Counted from the stretch's first letter, positions 16,708 through 25,597 are shown. The stretch: 64,000 bases of DNA from Lentimicrobiaceae bacterium (GCA_022510485.1 JAFLTI010000005.1:26646-90645); one strand, 5' to 3'. A program made the numbers and translations. Notes: generated from the letters alone by a model not told the origin.

Positions 16708-19700
16708 TTATACAGATGCCTTTTCGATACGGATACGCACCGTAATTTCAGGAGAAAGCTCCTGAGCGGCGTCTTCCTGCATCCGGTCACTTTCGGCAAG
16801 GCTAAGCTCGCAAGCCAAAGTTTCGGAACAAATATACGCATTATGATGTTGCAAAGCAGGCGTAAGCGCGGCATTGTTTTCAACCGTTACACGAATCTTG
16901 TCGGTAACGTCAAAACCCTTTTCCTTGCGCATATTTTGAATACGGTTCACGATTTCGCGAGCCAAGCCCTCTTCTATCAAACTATCGGTCAATGCAATAT
17001 CGAGAGCCACCGTTAGCATGCCTTCGTTGGTCACCGCCCAGCCGGGAATATCCTCGGTAAAGATATCAACATCTTCGAGCGCGATTTCCACTTCTTCGCC
17101 CTCGATTTGCACCTTCATTCTGCCGTTCTGTTCCAAAGCGGCGATGGCATCGGCATCCATAGCGGTGATATAGGCGGCGATAGACTTCATCAATTTGCCG
17201 TACTTGGGACCCAAAACCTTGAAATCGGGCTTGATCGTCTTGCTCAAAAAGCGCGGATCGGTAATGAATTCCAATGTCTTTACGTTCACTTCCGAAAGAA
17301 TCAGGTTCTGCACCTTTTCTATCTGTTCCTTAAAACGGGCGTCTAATGCCGGAATCATAAGCCTTTGCAGAGGCTGACGTACCTTAAGGTTCTGTTTCTT
17401 GCGCAAGGAAAGCACCAAGGAGCATATTTTCTGCGCCAGCTGCATACGTTCTTCCAATGCCTTGTCTTCCCATTCGGGATGAAGCGCCGGAAAATCGCAG
17501 AGGTGCACCGAAGCGTGCTTGTCGCGGCCCGTTACCGCGTTCAGGTCCTGATACAATCTTTCGGCAAAAAACGGTGCGATAGGCGCAATCAGTTTGGAAA
17601 GCGTTTCCAAGCAGGTGTAGAGCGTCTGGTATGCCGAAATCTTGTCCTGTCCCTGTCCGCCTTTCCAAAAACGGCGGCGGCTCAGGCGCACGTACCAGTT
17701 GCTGAGCCTTTCGTCTACAAAAGTCTGCACCAAACGACCGGCGCGGGTGGGTTCGTATTCTTCCAGCGCCTTATCCACTCCCGTTACCAAAGTGTTGAGT
17801 TCCGAAAGAATCCAACGGTCTATTTCGGGGCGGGAAGCGTAATCCATTTCGGCATCTTGGTACGAGAAGCCATCGATATTGGCATATAAGGCAAAAAAGC
17901 TGTAGGTATTGTAGAGCGTTCCGAAAAACTTACGCTGCACCTCGGCAATGCCTTCTTCGTCAAACTTAAGGTTATCCCAAGGCTGGGAATTGGTAATCAT
18001 ATACCAGCGCGTGGCGTCGGGACCGTATTTTTCGATGGTCTTGAACGGATCTACGGCATTGCCTAAGCGTTTAGACATCTTGTTGCCGTTCTTGTCGAGC
18101 ACCAAACCGTTTGAAACCACATTCCTGTACGCCACCGAATCGAACACCATGCTCGCTATGGCGTGCAGGGTAAAGAACCAGCCTCGGGTCTGGTCCACCC
18201 CTTCGGCAATAAAGTCGGCGGGGAAATTATGGCTGAACCTGTCTTTGTTTTCAAATGGATAATGCAACTGCGCGTAGGGCATGGAACCGCTGTCGAACCA
18301 TACGTCGATAAGGTCGGGTTCGCGCAGCATCTTTTTGCCGGTGGGAGAAACCAACACAATTTCGTCTACGTAGGGACGGTGCAGGTCAAAACTTTCGTAA
18401 TTGGCATCGCTCATATCACCGTCTTTGTAGGCTTCAAAAGGATTCTTGCTCATAAATCCCGCCTGCACCGACTTGGCTATTTCCGCCTTGAGTTCCGCTA
18501 CGGAACCTATGCAGATTTGTTCGCTGCGGTCTTCCGAAACCCAAATGGGCAGCGGCGTTCCCCAATAACGCGAGCGGGAAAGGTTCCAGTCCTGCAAATT
18601 TTCGAGCCAGTTGCCGAAACGCCCCGTTCCGGTGGCTTCCGGTTTCCAGCCGATAGTGTGGTTAAGGGCTATCATCCTGTCTTTGCAGGCGGTGGTGCGG
18701 ATAAACCACGAATCGAGAGGATAATAGATAATCGGCTTGTCGGTACGCCAGCAGTGCGGATAAGAGTGTTCGTGCTTTTCGGCACGGAACGCAAGGTTCT
18801 CTTTCTTGAGTTTTACAATAATGTCTACATCTACCGGCACCGTGGTCTTGGGGTCGTAATCGGCTTCGTACTGCGGTTTTACAAAACGACCCGAAAATTC
18901 GCCCATACCCTCTACAAAGCGACCCTGACGGTCTACTAAACAGAGCGAACCTATGCCGTTCTGCCTGCCCACCTTAAAGTCGTCGGCACCGAAAGCGGGT
19001 GCGATATGCACAATGCCCGTACCGTCTTCGGTGGTAACGAAATCGCCGCCGATAACGCGGAAAGCATCGCCATCTTCGGGCTGTATGTACGGCATCAGCT
19101 GTTCGTAGCGCATACCCACCATATCCTTGCCCTTAAACTCGGCTACGATTTCAAAAGGAATGTCTTTGTCGCCCTCCTTATAATCCGCCATTGCCAAAGA
19201 TGCGTTCTTTTCGGGAAAATAGGCATTGAGCCTGTCCTTACCCAAAATTACGGTAATGGGCAGCCCCGTATAGGGGTTAAAGGTATTTATCTCCACATAG
19301 TCGATGCCGGGTCCCACGCAAAGAGCGGTATTGGAGGGAAGTGTCCAAGGCGTGGTGGTCCATGCCATAATATAGAGCGGGTTTTTCGCCTTGGCAAAAA
19401 ACGGCTCGGACTCTTTGTTGCGGATTACCTTGAACTGCGCCGTAAGTGTGTTGTCCTTTACATTGCGGTAACAGCCAGGCTGGTTGAGTTCGTGGGTGCT
19501 CAGCCCGGTTCCCGCCGCAGGAGAAAAAGGCTGAATCGAATAGCCTTTGTAAAGCAAGTCCTTTTGGTAGAGTTCCTTAAGCAGGAACCAAACGCTTTCG
19601 ATATATTTGTTGGTAAAGGTGATGTACGGATGTTCCAAGTCGACCCAATAACCCATCCTGCGGGTCAGGTCGTCCCAAAGGTCCTTATATTTCATCACCT

Positions 19701-20070
19701 CCTTGCGGCAGGCGGCATTGTAGTCTTCTACGCTTATCTTTTTGCCTATGTCTTCCTTGGTGATGCCCAAGTTCTTTTCCACGCCCAGTTCCACAGGAAG
19801 CCCGTGCGTGTCCCAGCCGGCTTTGCGTTGCACGTTAAAGCCTTTGAGCGTTTTGTAACGGCAAAAAATATCCTTGATGGTTCGCGCCATTACATGATGG
19901 ATGCCCGGAACGCCGTTGGCGGAGGGAGGTCCTTCGTAAAACACAAAATCGGGATAGCCCTCGCGGTTCTTAAGGCTCTGTTCAAAGCAATGGGTTTCTT
20001 CCCAGTATTTCTGCACGCTCTCTCCTATCTGCGGGAGATTGAGCTGCCGGTATTCGTTGTATTTGTTCAT
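16708..20070 (-). CDS. ileS: isoleucyl-tRNA synthetase
   Basis: 1120 residues. Charges tRNA-Ile and edits misactivated valine. The class I HIGH equivalent lies in PSANGVPGIHHVMART near residue 50, the editing-domain entry AWTTTPWTLPSNTAL near residue 235, VDQTRGWFFTLH near residue 610 and the KMSKR loop in GNKMSKRLGNAV near residue 660. The C-terminal region of about 200 residues follows the longer, eukaryote-like type of IleRS, which is often naturally less sensitive to mupirocin; that last point is family knowledge, not tested here. It leads the five-gene operon ileS, DksA-like, lspA, ABC-F, polyprenyl synthase. Confidence 0.98.
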   Translation of the reverse strand: MNKYNEYRQLNLPQIGESVQKYWEETHCFEQSLKNREGYPDFVFYEGPPSANGVPGIHHVMARTIKDIFCRYKTLKGFNVQRKAGWDTHGLPVELGVEKNLGITKEDIGKKISVEDYNAACRKEVMKYKDLWDDLTRRMGYWVDLEHPYITFTNKYIESVWFLLKELYQKDLLYKGYSIQPFSPAAGTGLSTHELNQPGCYRNVKDNTLTAQFKVIRNKESEPFFAKAKNPLYIMAWTTTPWTLPSNTALCVGPGIDYVEINTFNPYTGLPITVILGKDRLNAYFPEKNASLAMADYKEGDKDIPFEIVAEFKGKDMVGMRYEQLMPYIQPEDGDAFRVIGGDFVTTEDGTGIVHIAPAFGADDFKVGRQNGIGSLCLVDRQGRFVEGMGEFSGRFVKPQYEADYDPKTTVPVDVDIIVKLKKENLAFRAEKHEHSYPHCWRTDKPIIYYPLDSWFIRTTACKDRMIALNHTIGWKPEATGTGRFGNWLENLQDWNLSRSRYWGTPLPIWVSEDRSEQICIGSVAELKAEIAKSVQAGFMSKNPFEAYKDGDMSDANYESFDLHRPYVDEIVLVSPTGKKMLREPDLIDVWFDSGSMPYAQLHYPFENKDRFSHNFPADFIAEGVDQTRGWFFTLHAIASMVFDSVAYRNVVSNGLVLDKNGNKMSKRLGNAVDPFKTIEKYGPDATRWYMITNSQPWDNLKFDEEGIAEVQRKFFGTLYNTYSFFALYANIDGFSYQDAEMDYASRPEIDRWILSELNTLVTGVDKALEEYEPTRAGRLVQTFVDERLSNWYVRLSRRRFWKGGQGQDKISAYQTLYTCLETLSKLIAPIAPFFAERLYQDLNAVTGRDKHASVHLCDFPALHPEWEDKALEERMQLAQKICSLVLSLRKKQNLKVRQPLQRLMIPALDARFKEQIEKVQNLILSEVNVKTLEFITDPRFLSKTIKPDFKVLGPKYGKLMKSIAAYITAMDADAIAALEQNGRMKVQIEGEEVEIALEDVDIFTEDIPGWAVTNEGMLTVALDIALTDSLIEEGLAREIVNRIQNMRKEKGFDVTDKIRVTVENNAALTPALQHHNAYICSETLACELSLAESDRMQEDAAQELSPEITVRIRIEKASV

Positions 20071-20089
20071 CGCACGAAGTTAAAGGTGG

Positions 20090-20097
20090 CAAATTTA
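20090..20097 (-). promoter_or_regulatory. -7 promoter box for the ileS operon
   Basis: TAAATTTG on the minus strand is an exact TAnnTTTG match, with the predicted start about 12 bases before the ileS ATG. No T-box-like leader fits in this short space. Confidence 0.6.
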
Positions 20098-20181
20098 CAT
20101 TTTTCGCACGGATTTTAATAGAACAACTTCTTTTATAAAAAATTCAAATGTTTTAGCAGTATTTCAAGCAGGAACGTTGAT

Positions 20182-20439
20182 TTAATCTATATCCTTAAAA
20201 AATTCGCCAAGGGTAATCCTGTGAATATCCAATATGCGGAACAGCGAAGCCATCGTGATATTGCTGCCTTTTTCCATCCGCCAATAACTAATTCGGTTCA
20301 AATCGTGTTCGTAAGCGAAAATTTCCGCACTCGTATAACCGCTATTGATACGCAAGGATTTGATTTTCTCTCCGATAACATTAAGGCGCGAATCTTGGAG
20401 TAACGGTACCACCTTCTTTTGCTTACGCTTTTTTTCCAT
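20182..20439 (-). CDS. small XRE-type helix-turn-helix regulator
   Basis: 85 residues. A lysine-rich N-terminus leads into an HTH_3-like domain: IGEKIKSLRINSGYTSAEIFAYE is helices 1-2 (given in part), LNRISYWRMEKG is the recognition helix and turn, and MASLFRILDIHRITLGEFF is the closing helices, the normal XRE/Cro layout. Genes of this size are typical autoregulating DNA-binding proteins. It is transcribed divergently from the decayed lipoprotein cluster. The intergenic region holds two copies of a 13-bp sequence placed symmetrically at the two promoters (see the repeat entry), which suggests it controls both sides. Confidence 0.85.
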   Translation of the reverse strand: MEKKRKQKKVVPLLQDSRLNVIGEKIKSLRINSGYTSAEIFAYEHDLNRISYWRMEKGSNITMASLFRILDIHRITLGEFFKDID

Positions 20440-20463
20440 GGTAAATAGAGTTCAAAATGTATG

Positions 20464-20471
20464 TAAAGATA
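20464..20471 (-). promoter_or_regulatory. -7-like box for the XRE regulator
   Basis: TATCTTTA on the minus strand, 7 of 8 to TAnnTTTG, 25 bases before the ATG at 20439. Confidence 0.4.
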
Positions 20472-20491
20472 CCTTGCCCCCTTAATTTGAT

Positions 20492-20547
20492 AAACTGCAT
20501 ATATACAAACTTATTTTACCTACCTTAATATTAGAAACTGCATATAT
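20492..20547. repeat. two 13-bp direct repeats, candidate HTH operators
   Basis: AAACTGCATATAT occurs at 20492-20504 and again at 20535-20547, period 43. Relative to the -7 boxes at 20464-20471 (minus) and 20571-20578 (plus), one copy lies about 21 bases from the first and the other about 24 bases from the second, that is at the -33 region of each divergent promoter. This is the layout expected for repressor sites. Confidence 0.5.
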
Positions 20548-20570
20548 TAGAATTTTAGGAGAGAAATTAC

Positions 20571-20578
20571 TACCTTTG
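20571..20578 (+). promoter_or_regulatory. -7 promoter box for the decayed lipoprotein cluster
   Basis: TACCTTTG, exact TAnnTTTG match, with a predicted start near 20586. It reads into the pseudogene cluster. Confidence 0.6.
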
Positions 20579-20708
20579 CAGTTGCCATCAGTTGGATTAA
20601 AAATCCGAAATGACTCGAATTTTCCAACATTAAGACAATGTTTAACACCTTAAATCTTTAACAAAATAAAAATCAAATCTTTCTTTATCCCTTGCTTCGG
20701 TTACGGTC

Positions 20709-21026
20709 ATGTTATTGGCAAGTTGTGGATCAAGTAAACAAATCTCCTCGAATCATGAAGGCAATAACTCAAAATCCAATCCGATCGGACAAGAGATGGA
20801 GGTACTGTGTGGGATCGAAGGTTTCGACACCGATGAATATTTTGCGGGAACCGCCCTACATGTGAACATTTAGAGTACCTAGTTATCTGCTTACCAAGCA
20901 GCCAAAACTATCGTTTACGAAAAACTCGATTCATTTGTGAACGGCGTATCAACAAGTTATTCAAGAAGTGTAGCAGAACAAGTCCCTGCCGATAAAGTTC
21001 AACGGATGATGGAAGGCGGAGTGTGA
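20709..21026 (+). pseudogene. LPP20-like lipoprotein, copy 1, two in-frame stops
   Basis: From ATG 20709 the frame reads MLLASCGSSKQISS, a lipobox. The codons before it in the same frame (NLSLSLASVTV) complete a signal peptide, so the original start was near 20668 and has been lost by a small shift. The frame continues EMEVLCGIEGFDTDEYFAGTAL, then TAG at 20871 and TAG at 20880, and goes on in the same frame (LSAYQAAKTIVYEKLDSFVNG...) to TGA 21024. The alternating 'D-x-Y-F/R-A-x-G ... A-x-x-x-A' pattern is that of LPP20-family lipoproteins. Two stop mutations mark it as dead. Confidence 0.6.
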
Positions 21027-21047
21027 ATAACCTTAAAAGATAAAAAC

Positions 21048-21401
21048 ATGAAAAGTTTAAATTTAAATATACGAAGTACATTATTGTTGTTAAGTTGTAT
21101 TTTGATCCTCAGTATACGTTGTACCCCTATGAAACAAACAACCTTTCAATTACCCTACTATACAAAAGCGATGGATGACGAAATGAACTATCGCGCTCTG
21201 GGGGTTGGAGAATCATCCAATCTGCAAATCGCCAGAGAACAGTCTTATTCAAATGCCCCACACGAATTGATAAACCGTTTTGCCCCAAGTATCGTACATA
21301 CAGTAAACATAAAAACAACCCTACAAGCAACTACTTTTTCCATACCAATGATACAAAATGCCTGTGCAAAAGTTTCAAAAGGAAAGATCTCTAATATTTA
21401 A
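21048..21401 (+). pseudogene. LPP20-like lipoprotein, copy 2, probably truncated
   Basis: 117 residues with an N-terminal hydrophobic signal and a cysteine (LILSIRCTPMKQ) that could be a degraded lipobox. The core MDDEMNYRALGVGESSNLQIARE parallels copy 1 (DTDEYFAGTAL) and copy 3 (DDYLYLRDMGKTISNNLDVALEMARKDA), given here in pieces: an acidic residue, aromatic, 'RALG', then a helix beginning with Asn-Leu and Ala-Arg. After residue 75 the sequence no longer resembles the family and soon ends, so a deletion or frameshift is likely. It might still be made as a short protein. Confidence 0.5.
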
Positions 21402-21467
21402 GGAGGATTGGAAAAGGATCGAACAGAATAAGGAAGAAATGCCGAAACAAATCAGAAACAACCAATA

Positions 21468-21848
21468 ATGAAAACCATACTTTTGAATGTCTTTCGGAAA
21501 TCCTATCCAACAGTTGCTAAGATTCTGTTCGTTTCAATACTCTTACTCCTATTTTCTAAAATAGTGGAAGGGGGAAATGCCACTTCACAAAAAGATTCAC
21601 CTACAATTCCTTGTGTAGTTTTTGACGACTATTTGTACTTGCGAGACATGGGGAAAACCATTTCCAATAATTTAGATGTCGCTTTGGAAATGGCACGCAA
21701 GGATGCCGCTTTATCTTTAAGCAGGAAGTCGGGGGGATACTTTGCCAGTGCAATGGTTTGGAAAAGATTTGATTCTTTCGATGATAACTACTTGGAATCA
21801 ATTTGTGTTGAGGTAACCAAAAACGAAGAAATTACAAGCAATGTATAA
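21468..21848 (+). pseudogene. LPP20-like protein, copy 3, C-terminus lost
   Basis: 126 residues. A hydrophobic N-terminal segment (residues 18-34) is followed by PTIPCVVFDDYLYLRDMG and ALEMARKDAALSLSRK, matching the family core seen in the two upstream copies. It stops after EEITSNV. The stop lies within an 11-bp sequence (ACAAGCAATGT) that recurs 46 bases on, so the end may be a recombination joint. The three copies in a row suggest local duplication and then decay. An intact short exported protein is the alternative. Confidence 0.5.
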
Positions 21849-22047
21849 TTATCGTTACACAATAGAAAACTTTGTAACAACAAGCAATGTGGATGGTCTT
21901 TCGTCTCCTTGTTGCTACTGGAGCTCTGACTTATATGATGACAGACGCGAATTTGTAGATTTCATTACTGGAGAAACCGGTTGGCTCTGCCCTGATTATA
22001 ATTCAACAGCACATATGAATGTCCGTGCCGTTCGCACCATCAAATAA
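21841..22047 (+). pseudogene. fragment of a FISUMP/DUF1566-like C-terminal domain
   Basis: A 68-codon frame that contains CCYWSSDLYDDRREF and ends MNVRAVRTIK. The 'YWSS ... VRAVR' pattern is the end of the Fibrobacter-succinogenes-major-paralogous/DUF1566 type of surface-lipoprotein domain. The N-terminal 150 or more residues and signal peptide of such a protein are missing. It overlaps the end of LPP20-like copy 3 by 8 bases in another frame, so it is most likely the surviving tail of a deleted gene. Confidence 0.45.
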
Positions 22048-22104
22048 AGTTGATGCATTCTATATTTATTTCATAATAATAGATAAGTAACCCTATAAAA
22101 CGCC

Positions 22105-23610
22105 ATGCCAACGATTCAGCACCTTCCAGAAGCATATAAAAGATTTTATGCTGTTGTTTCTTTTAGTTTGCTTACCGCCTTTAGCGCGAGCTTTGCCCAA
22201 CAAAACGACTTTGAAAAATTCGTAGCTGAACGAAACCAAAAGTTCGCCAAGTTCGAATCAGAGGCTCGGCAACGCTATGAAGACTTTCGGAACAAAGCCA
22301 ATGCCGATTTTGCAGACTTTATGCAACGTAAATGGGCTGCGGTCAAAACCCAACCGGCAATTCCCGCACCCTCTATCCCCGAACCTCCCGTACCGGTAAT
22401 AAAAGACCCCGATGATAACGCTCCCATACAAACAGAGAGCCTCCCTATCGCCAACATCAACCCGCTGGAGCCGCTGTTGCCCCAACCAGAGCCACCTATA
22501 CCCATTATAGAACCCTCGCTCCGGCAATCGCCTACCTTTTCTTTTCAATTTTATAATACGCCTTGTAAGGTTCGCCTTGCCGGTTCCCAAAGATTCAGTC
22601 TGCCAAACGTAAACGAAGAAACGGTAGCGAATGTATGGCGTTCTATGGGCTCCGACCAAATGGATGAAACACTCTTAGACTGTTTAGTACTGCGCAACAA
22701 TCTTTTGCTTGGAGATTGGGGCTATATCGCCTTAGTGAGAATACTCTCGGAATCGTTTTTTGGGAAACCATGTTCCGAAGCCGTTCTACTGCAGATGTAC
22801 TTATTGACCCATTCAGGTTACAAGGTTCGCTTAGCACGTGTTGAGAATCAGTTGGTGTTATTGGCGGCATTCTCAGAAACATTCTACGAATACAGTTTCA
22901 TAGCCCAAGGTTCCGATAGGTTTTATATCCTCGACACCCATGCTCCTCATTCAGGATATTATATGTTCGATTACGCATTTCCCAATGAAATGATGCCGTC
23001 TTTACAACAAGAGAACTTACCGGTATTGATGTATCAACCCACAAAATCCCGTACTTTTACCTCATTCAAATATCCGGCGGTAAAAATTAGTCTTTCGCCC
23101 AACCGCAACCTAATTGACTTTTTCAACGATTATCCGCTAATCAGTCAATGGCAGTATTATGTATCCGCCTCGTTAAGCGATGAAATAAAAGAGGTTCTTT
23201 ATCCCATGTTACAAACTCAACTTGCAGGCAAAACACAGAAAGAATCAGTTTCTATTTTATTGGATTTTGTGCAAACGGCATTCGAATACAAAACCGATGA
23301 TGAGCAATTCGGTTATGAACGCCCCTTATTCGGAGATGAAACATTCTTTTACCCTTACAGCGATTGTGAGGACCGGGCTATCCTGTTCTCTATCTTAGTA
23401 AGAGAATTGGTAGGCTTAGATGTGGTTCTACTACTTTATCCGGAGCATCTCGCTACGGCGGTAAAGTTTACTGAAGCGATGCCGACAGGAAGTTATTTTC
23501 CTTTAGAGGACGGCAGTTACGTAATCTGCGACCCCACCTATATCCACGCCGGTGTGGGCGAATGTATGCCTCAATTCCGTGGTATGGGCGCCACCATAAT
23601 ACGGATATAA
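22105..23610 (+). CDS. exported transglutaminase-like protein with coiled-coil stalk
   Basis: 501 residues. A signal sequence (about residues 11-31, ending SFAQQ) is followed by a charged helical stretch (33-80: DFEKFVAERNQKFAKFESEA and on), a proline-rich linker (82-140), a middle region, and a C-terminal cysteine-protease fold. There PYSDCEDRAILFS gives C421, YPEHLATAV gives H448 and ICDPTYIHAG gives D476, a full Cys-His-Asp triad in transglutaminase order. It could cleave or cross-link envelope proteins or peptidoglycan; the substrate is unknown. It is intact although the genes just upstream are decayed. Confidence 0.75.
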   Translation: MPTIQHLPEAYKRFYAVVSFSLLTAFSASFAQQNDFEKFVAERNQKFAKFESEARQRYEDFRNKANADFADFMQRKWAAVKTQPAIPAPSIPEPPVPVIKDPDDNAPIQTESLPIANINPLEPLLPQPEPPIPIIEPSLRQSPTFSFQFYNTPCKVRLAGSQRFSLPNVNEETVANVWRSMGSDQMDETLLDCLVLRNNLLLGDWGYIALVRILSESFFGKPCSEAVLLQMYLLTHSGYKVRLARVENQLVLLAAFSETFYEYSFIAQGSDRFYILDTHAPHSGYYMFDYAFPNEMMPSLQQENLPVLMYQPTKSRTFTSFKYPAVKISLSPNRNLIDFFNDYPLISQWQYYVSASLSDEIKEVLYPMLQTQLAGKTQKESVSILLDFVQTAFEYKTDDEQFGYERPLFGDETFFYPYSDCEDRAILFSILVRELVGLDVVLLLYPEHLATAVKFTEAMPTGSYFPLEDGSYVICDPTYIHAGVGECMPQFRGMGATIIRI

Positions 23611-23644
23611 ATGGTCTACTATACTTTTCAATCCTCCGTTTAAT

Positions 23645-23652
23645 TAAATTTG
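23645..23652 (+). promoter_or_regulatory. -7 promoter box for the 145-residue hypothetical
   Basis: TAAATTTG, exact TAnnTTTG match, 58 bases before the ATG at 23710. Confidence 0.55.
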
Positions 23653-23709
23653 CCATAATGATGGCAACAATCTGCCTTTGCAATACCATTAAACCGAAAA
23701 AAACAAGCG

Positions 23710-24147
23710 ATGAAAACTATCAGTGATTCTTTCAATGATAACTATGTGGATGAAAATACTCGTCTTATCCCAAATATTTATGAGATAATCGATACACATC
23801 TATCCTTACGGAAAAGAAACCCTAAATCGTCGTATGTATACACTATCTTCTATATAGAAGATAGCTCTGTTGATGGTTGCCATATACAGTTGCTCTCGAA
23901 TTCGCAGGCTGACTTTATGATAGATATGTTGTTTGAACAGGGCGACCTTAAATCGCAACTCGAATTAGAAAGATTTAAAAAATCGCAGTACTATTCTTTT
24001 TTTCATGGCGACGGCGGTGGTGGATATACACTAATCTTGAATGCTGGTCAAAAGGATACTGCTCGGGTCCTCGTTGATTTAATGATAAACGTATTCAATC
24101 ATCCTAAAGGGGAATTTTTGAAATCATTAACGGAAGATTCTATATAG
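23710..24147 (+). CDS. hypothetical protein
   Basis: 145 residues, acidic, cytoplasmic, with no signal peptide or membrane segment. Visible features are an IYEIIDTHLSLRKRN helix, a glycine-rich FHGDGGGGYTLILN turn near residue 100 and a C-terminal helix RVLVDLMINVFNHPK. I do not recognise the family. It has its own promoter and is followed by 240 bases with no gene before the MFS transporter. It could be an immunity-like or accessory gene, but nothing in the sequence proves that. Confidence 0.7.
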   Translation: MKTISDSFNDNYVDENTRLIPNIYEIIDTHLSLRKRNPKSSYVYTIFYIEDSSVDGCHIQLLSNSQADFMIDMLFEQGDLKSQLELERFKKSQYYSFFHGDGGGGYTLILNAGQKDTARVLVDLMINVFNHPKGEFLKSLTEDSI

Positions 24148-24344
24148 ATAACGTATCCTGAACAGCATCGTCATATTGGGGTAGCATCGTCAAACAGCGG
24201 TTTTATATAATATCCCACCGAAGGCTTTCGCTTTATTAGATAATTCGGGGACTGTAAGATATTCTTTTAACCATTTCCTTTACCAAAAAAAATTTCTTTT
24301 ATACTAAATCATCCACGTCAACTGTCTAATAGACCCAAAACATT

Positions 24345-24352
24345 TATCTTTG
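24345..24352 (+). promoter_or_regulatory. -7 promoter box for the MFS transporter
   Basis: TATCTTTG, exact TAnnTTTG match, 39 bases before the ATG at 24392. Confidence 0.6.
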
Positions 24353-24391
24353 TCAAAATGGTCTCACTCATGCAAATAGATTCCTCTCCCT

Positions 24392-25597
24392 ATGCAAGCG
24401 GAAAATCAATTGTTGGCGGATAAACGGTATTACCGACTGGCTATCGGTGTTTTCTTTTTTCTGCAAGGATTCACCTTTGCCAGCTGGGCAGCGCGGATTC
24501 CCGATTTCAAGAGCTTTTTTGAGCTAAACGACGGTCAATTAGGCAGTCTGCTCTTTGCCTTTCCTTTCGGACAGTTGGCAGGTGTACCGATAGCCGGCTA
24601 CTGGGTGGAACGCTTTACCTCCCGCCGAACCCTGCTCTGCGCCGCCCTGCTCTACCCCTTTACCCTCAGCCTCCTTGGCTTTGTACCCTTTGCTTTCAGC
24701 GCTTCGGGCAATCCCCAAAACGGAGTCTGGCTCTTTGCCGCCGTGCTTTTTGTTTTAGGCATTATGGCAAACCTGCACAACCTCTCGGTAAACACGCAGG
24801 CAGCCGGTGTGGAAAAAATCTACGGGCGAAGCATTATGGCAACCTTTCACGGGCTTTGGAGCTTGGCAGGCTTTGCCGCCGGCATCGTAGGCTCGTTTAT
24901 GGCAGCCGGTAACATCATACCCTTTTACCACTATCTCTTTATCTTGGCGGCAGGCATTTTAACGGTGATATTCCTGCACCGCTACACCCTGCGCTACGAT
25001 ATAGCCTCCACAAACAAAGAAGAAAAACCCACCTTCAACATCTTCAAAGGCATGGACCGCTTTGTGTTCCTTTTGGGATTCCTTGCCGGAGCGGGTATGG
25101 TGTGCGAGGGTACGATATACGACTGGAGCGCGGTCTATTTTAAGCAGGTGATTCAAGCACCCGAAGCCTATATCCGCAGCGGCTACACGGTATGTATGCT
25201 GGCTATGGCAAGTTGCCGGTTCTTGGCAGACGGCATCGTGAACAGGCTCGGACAGACAAACGTGCTGCGGCTTTGCGGTTTTATAACCACTGCCGGCTTT
25301 CTGCTTATGGCAGCCGGAGCCAACTTTACGCTGGCGGTTATCGGTTCGGCATTGGTAGGCTTAGGTGTTTCGGCTATCGTGCCTATCTGCTACAGCACCG
25401 TTTCAAAACATAAAGGCGTGGTGGTAGGACGTGCCATCAACGCCGTTTCCACCATAGGATTCTTCGGTTTCGTGATGGGACCTCCCGTTATCGGACATTT
25501 AGCGCAATGGATAGGACTCCGCACAACCTTCTTGTTAATCGCGCTGCTTGCCGCCTCTATCGGAATCCTCAGCGGCAAAATAAAAAACAGAAAATAG
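24392..25597 (+). CDS. MFS transporter, YbjJ-like
   Basis: 401 residues with about 12 hydrophobic segments, the usual size of a major facilitator. The N-terminal ASWAARIPDFKSFFELND stretch, LGSLLFAFPFGQLAG, and the conserved loop between helices 2 and 3 (GYWVERFTSRR) place it with the YbjJ/fucose-permease-like branch. Substrate cannot be inferred from sequence. It is monocistronic with a clear promoter and converges on the DUF368 gene, whose stop lies 18 bases away with no obvious terminator between. Confidence 0.88.
   Translation: MQAENQLLADKRYYRLAIGVFFFLQGFTFASWAARIPDFKSFFELNDGQLGSLLFAFPFGQLAGVPIAGYWVERFTSRRTLLCAALLYPFTLSLLGFVPFAFSASGNPQNGVWLFAAVLFVLGIMANLHNLSVNTQAAGVEKIYGRSIMATFHGLWSLAGFAAGIVGSFMAAGNIIPFYHYLFILAAGILTVIFLHRYTLRYDIASTNKEEKPTFNIFKGMDRFVFLLGFLAGAGMVCEGTIYDWSAVYFKQVIQAPEAYIRSGYTVCMLAMASCRFLADGIVNRLGQTNVLRLCGFITTAGFLLMAAGANFTLAVIGSALVGLGVSAIVPICYSTVSKHKGVVVGRAINAVSTIGFFGFVMGPPVIGHLAQWIGLRTTFLLIALLAASIGILSGKIKNRK

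Noticed and set aside
19006..20118. long open frame opposite ileS
   Set aside because: 370 codons but fully antisense to a secure gene; composition is that of a shadow frame in GC-rich third positions.
20709..21026. TAG read as an amino acid in the lipoprotein frame
   Set aside because: Both internal stops are TAG, but intact genes here, such as the ferredoxin gene and rfbA, end in TAG, and the neighbouring copies are also broken.
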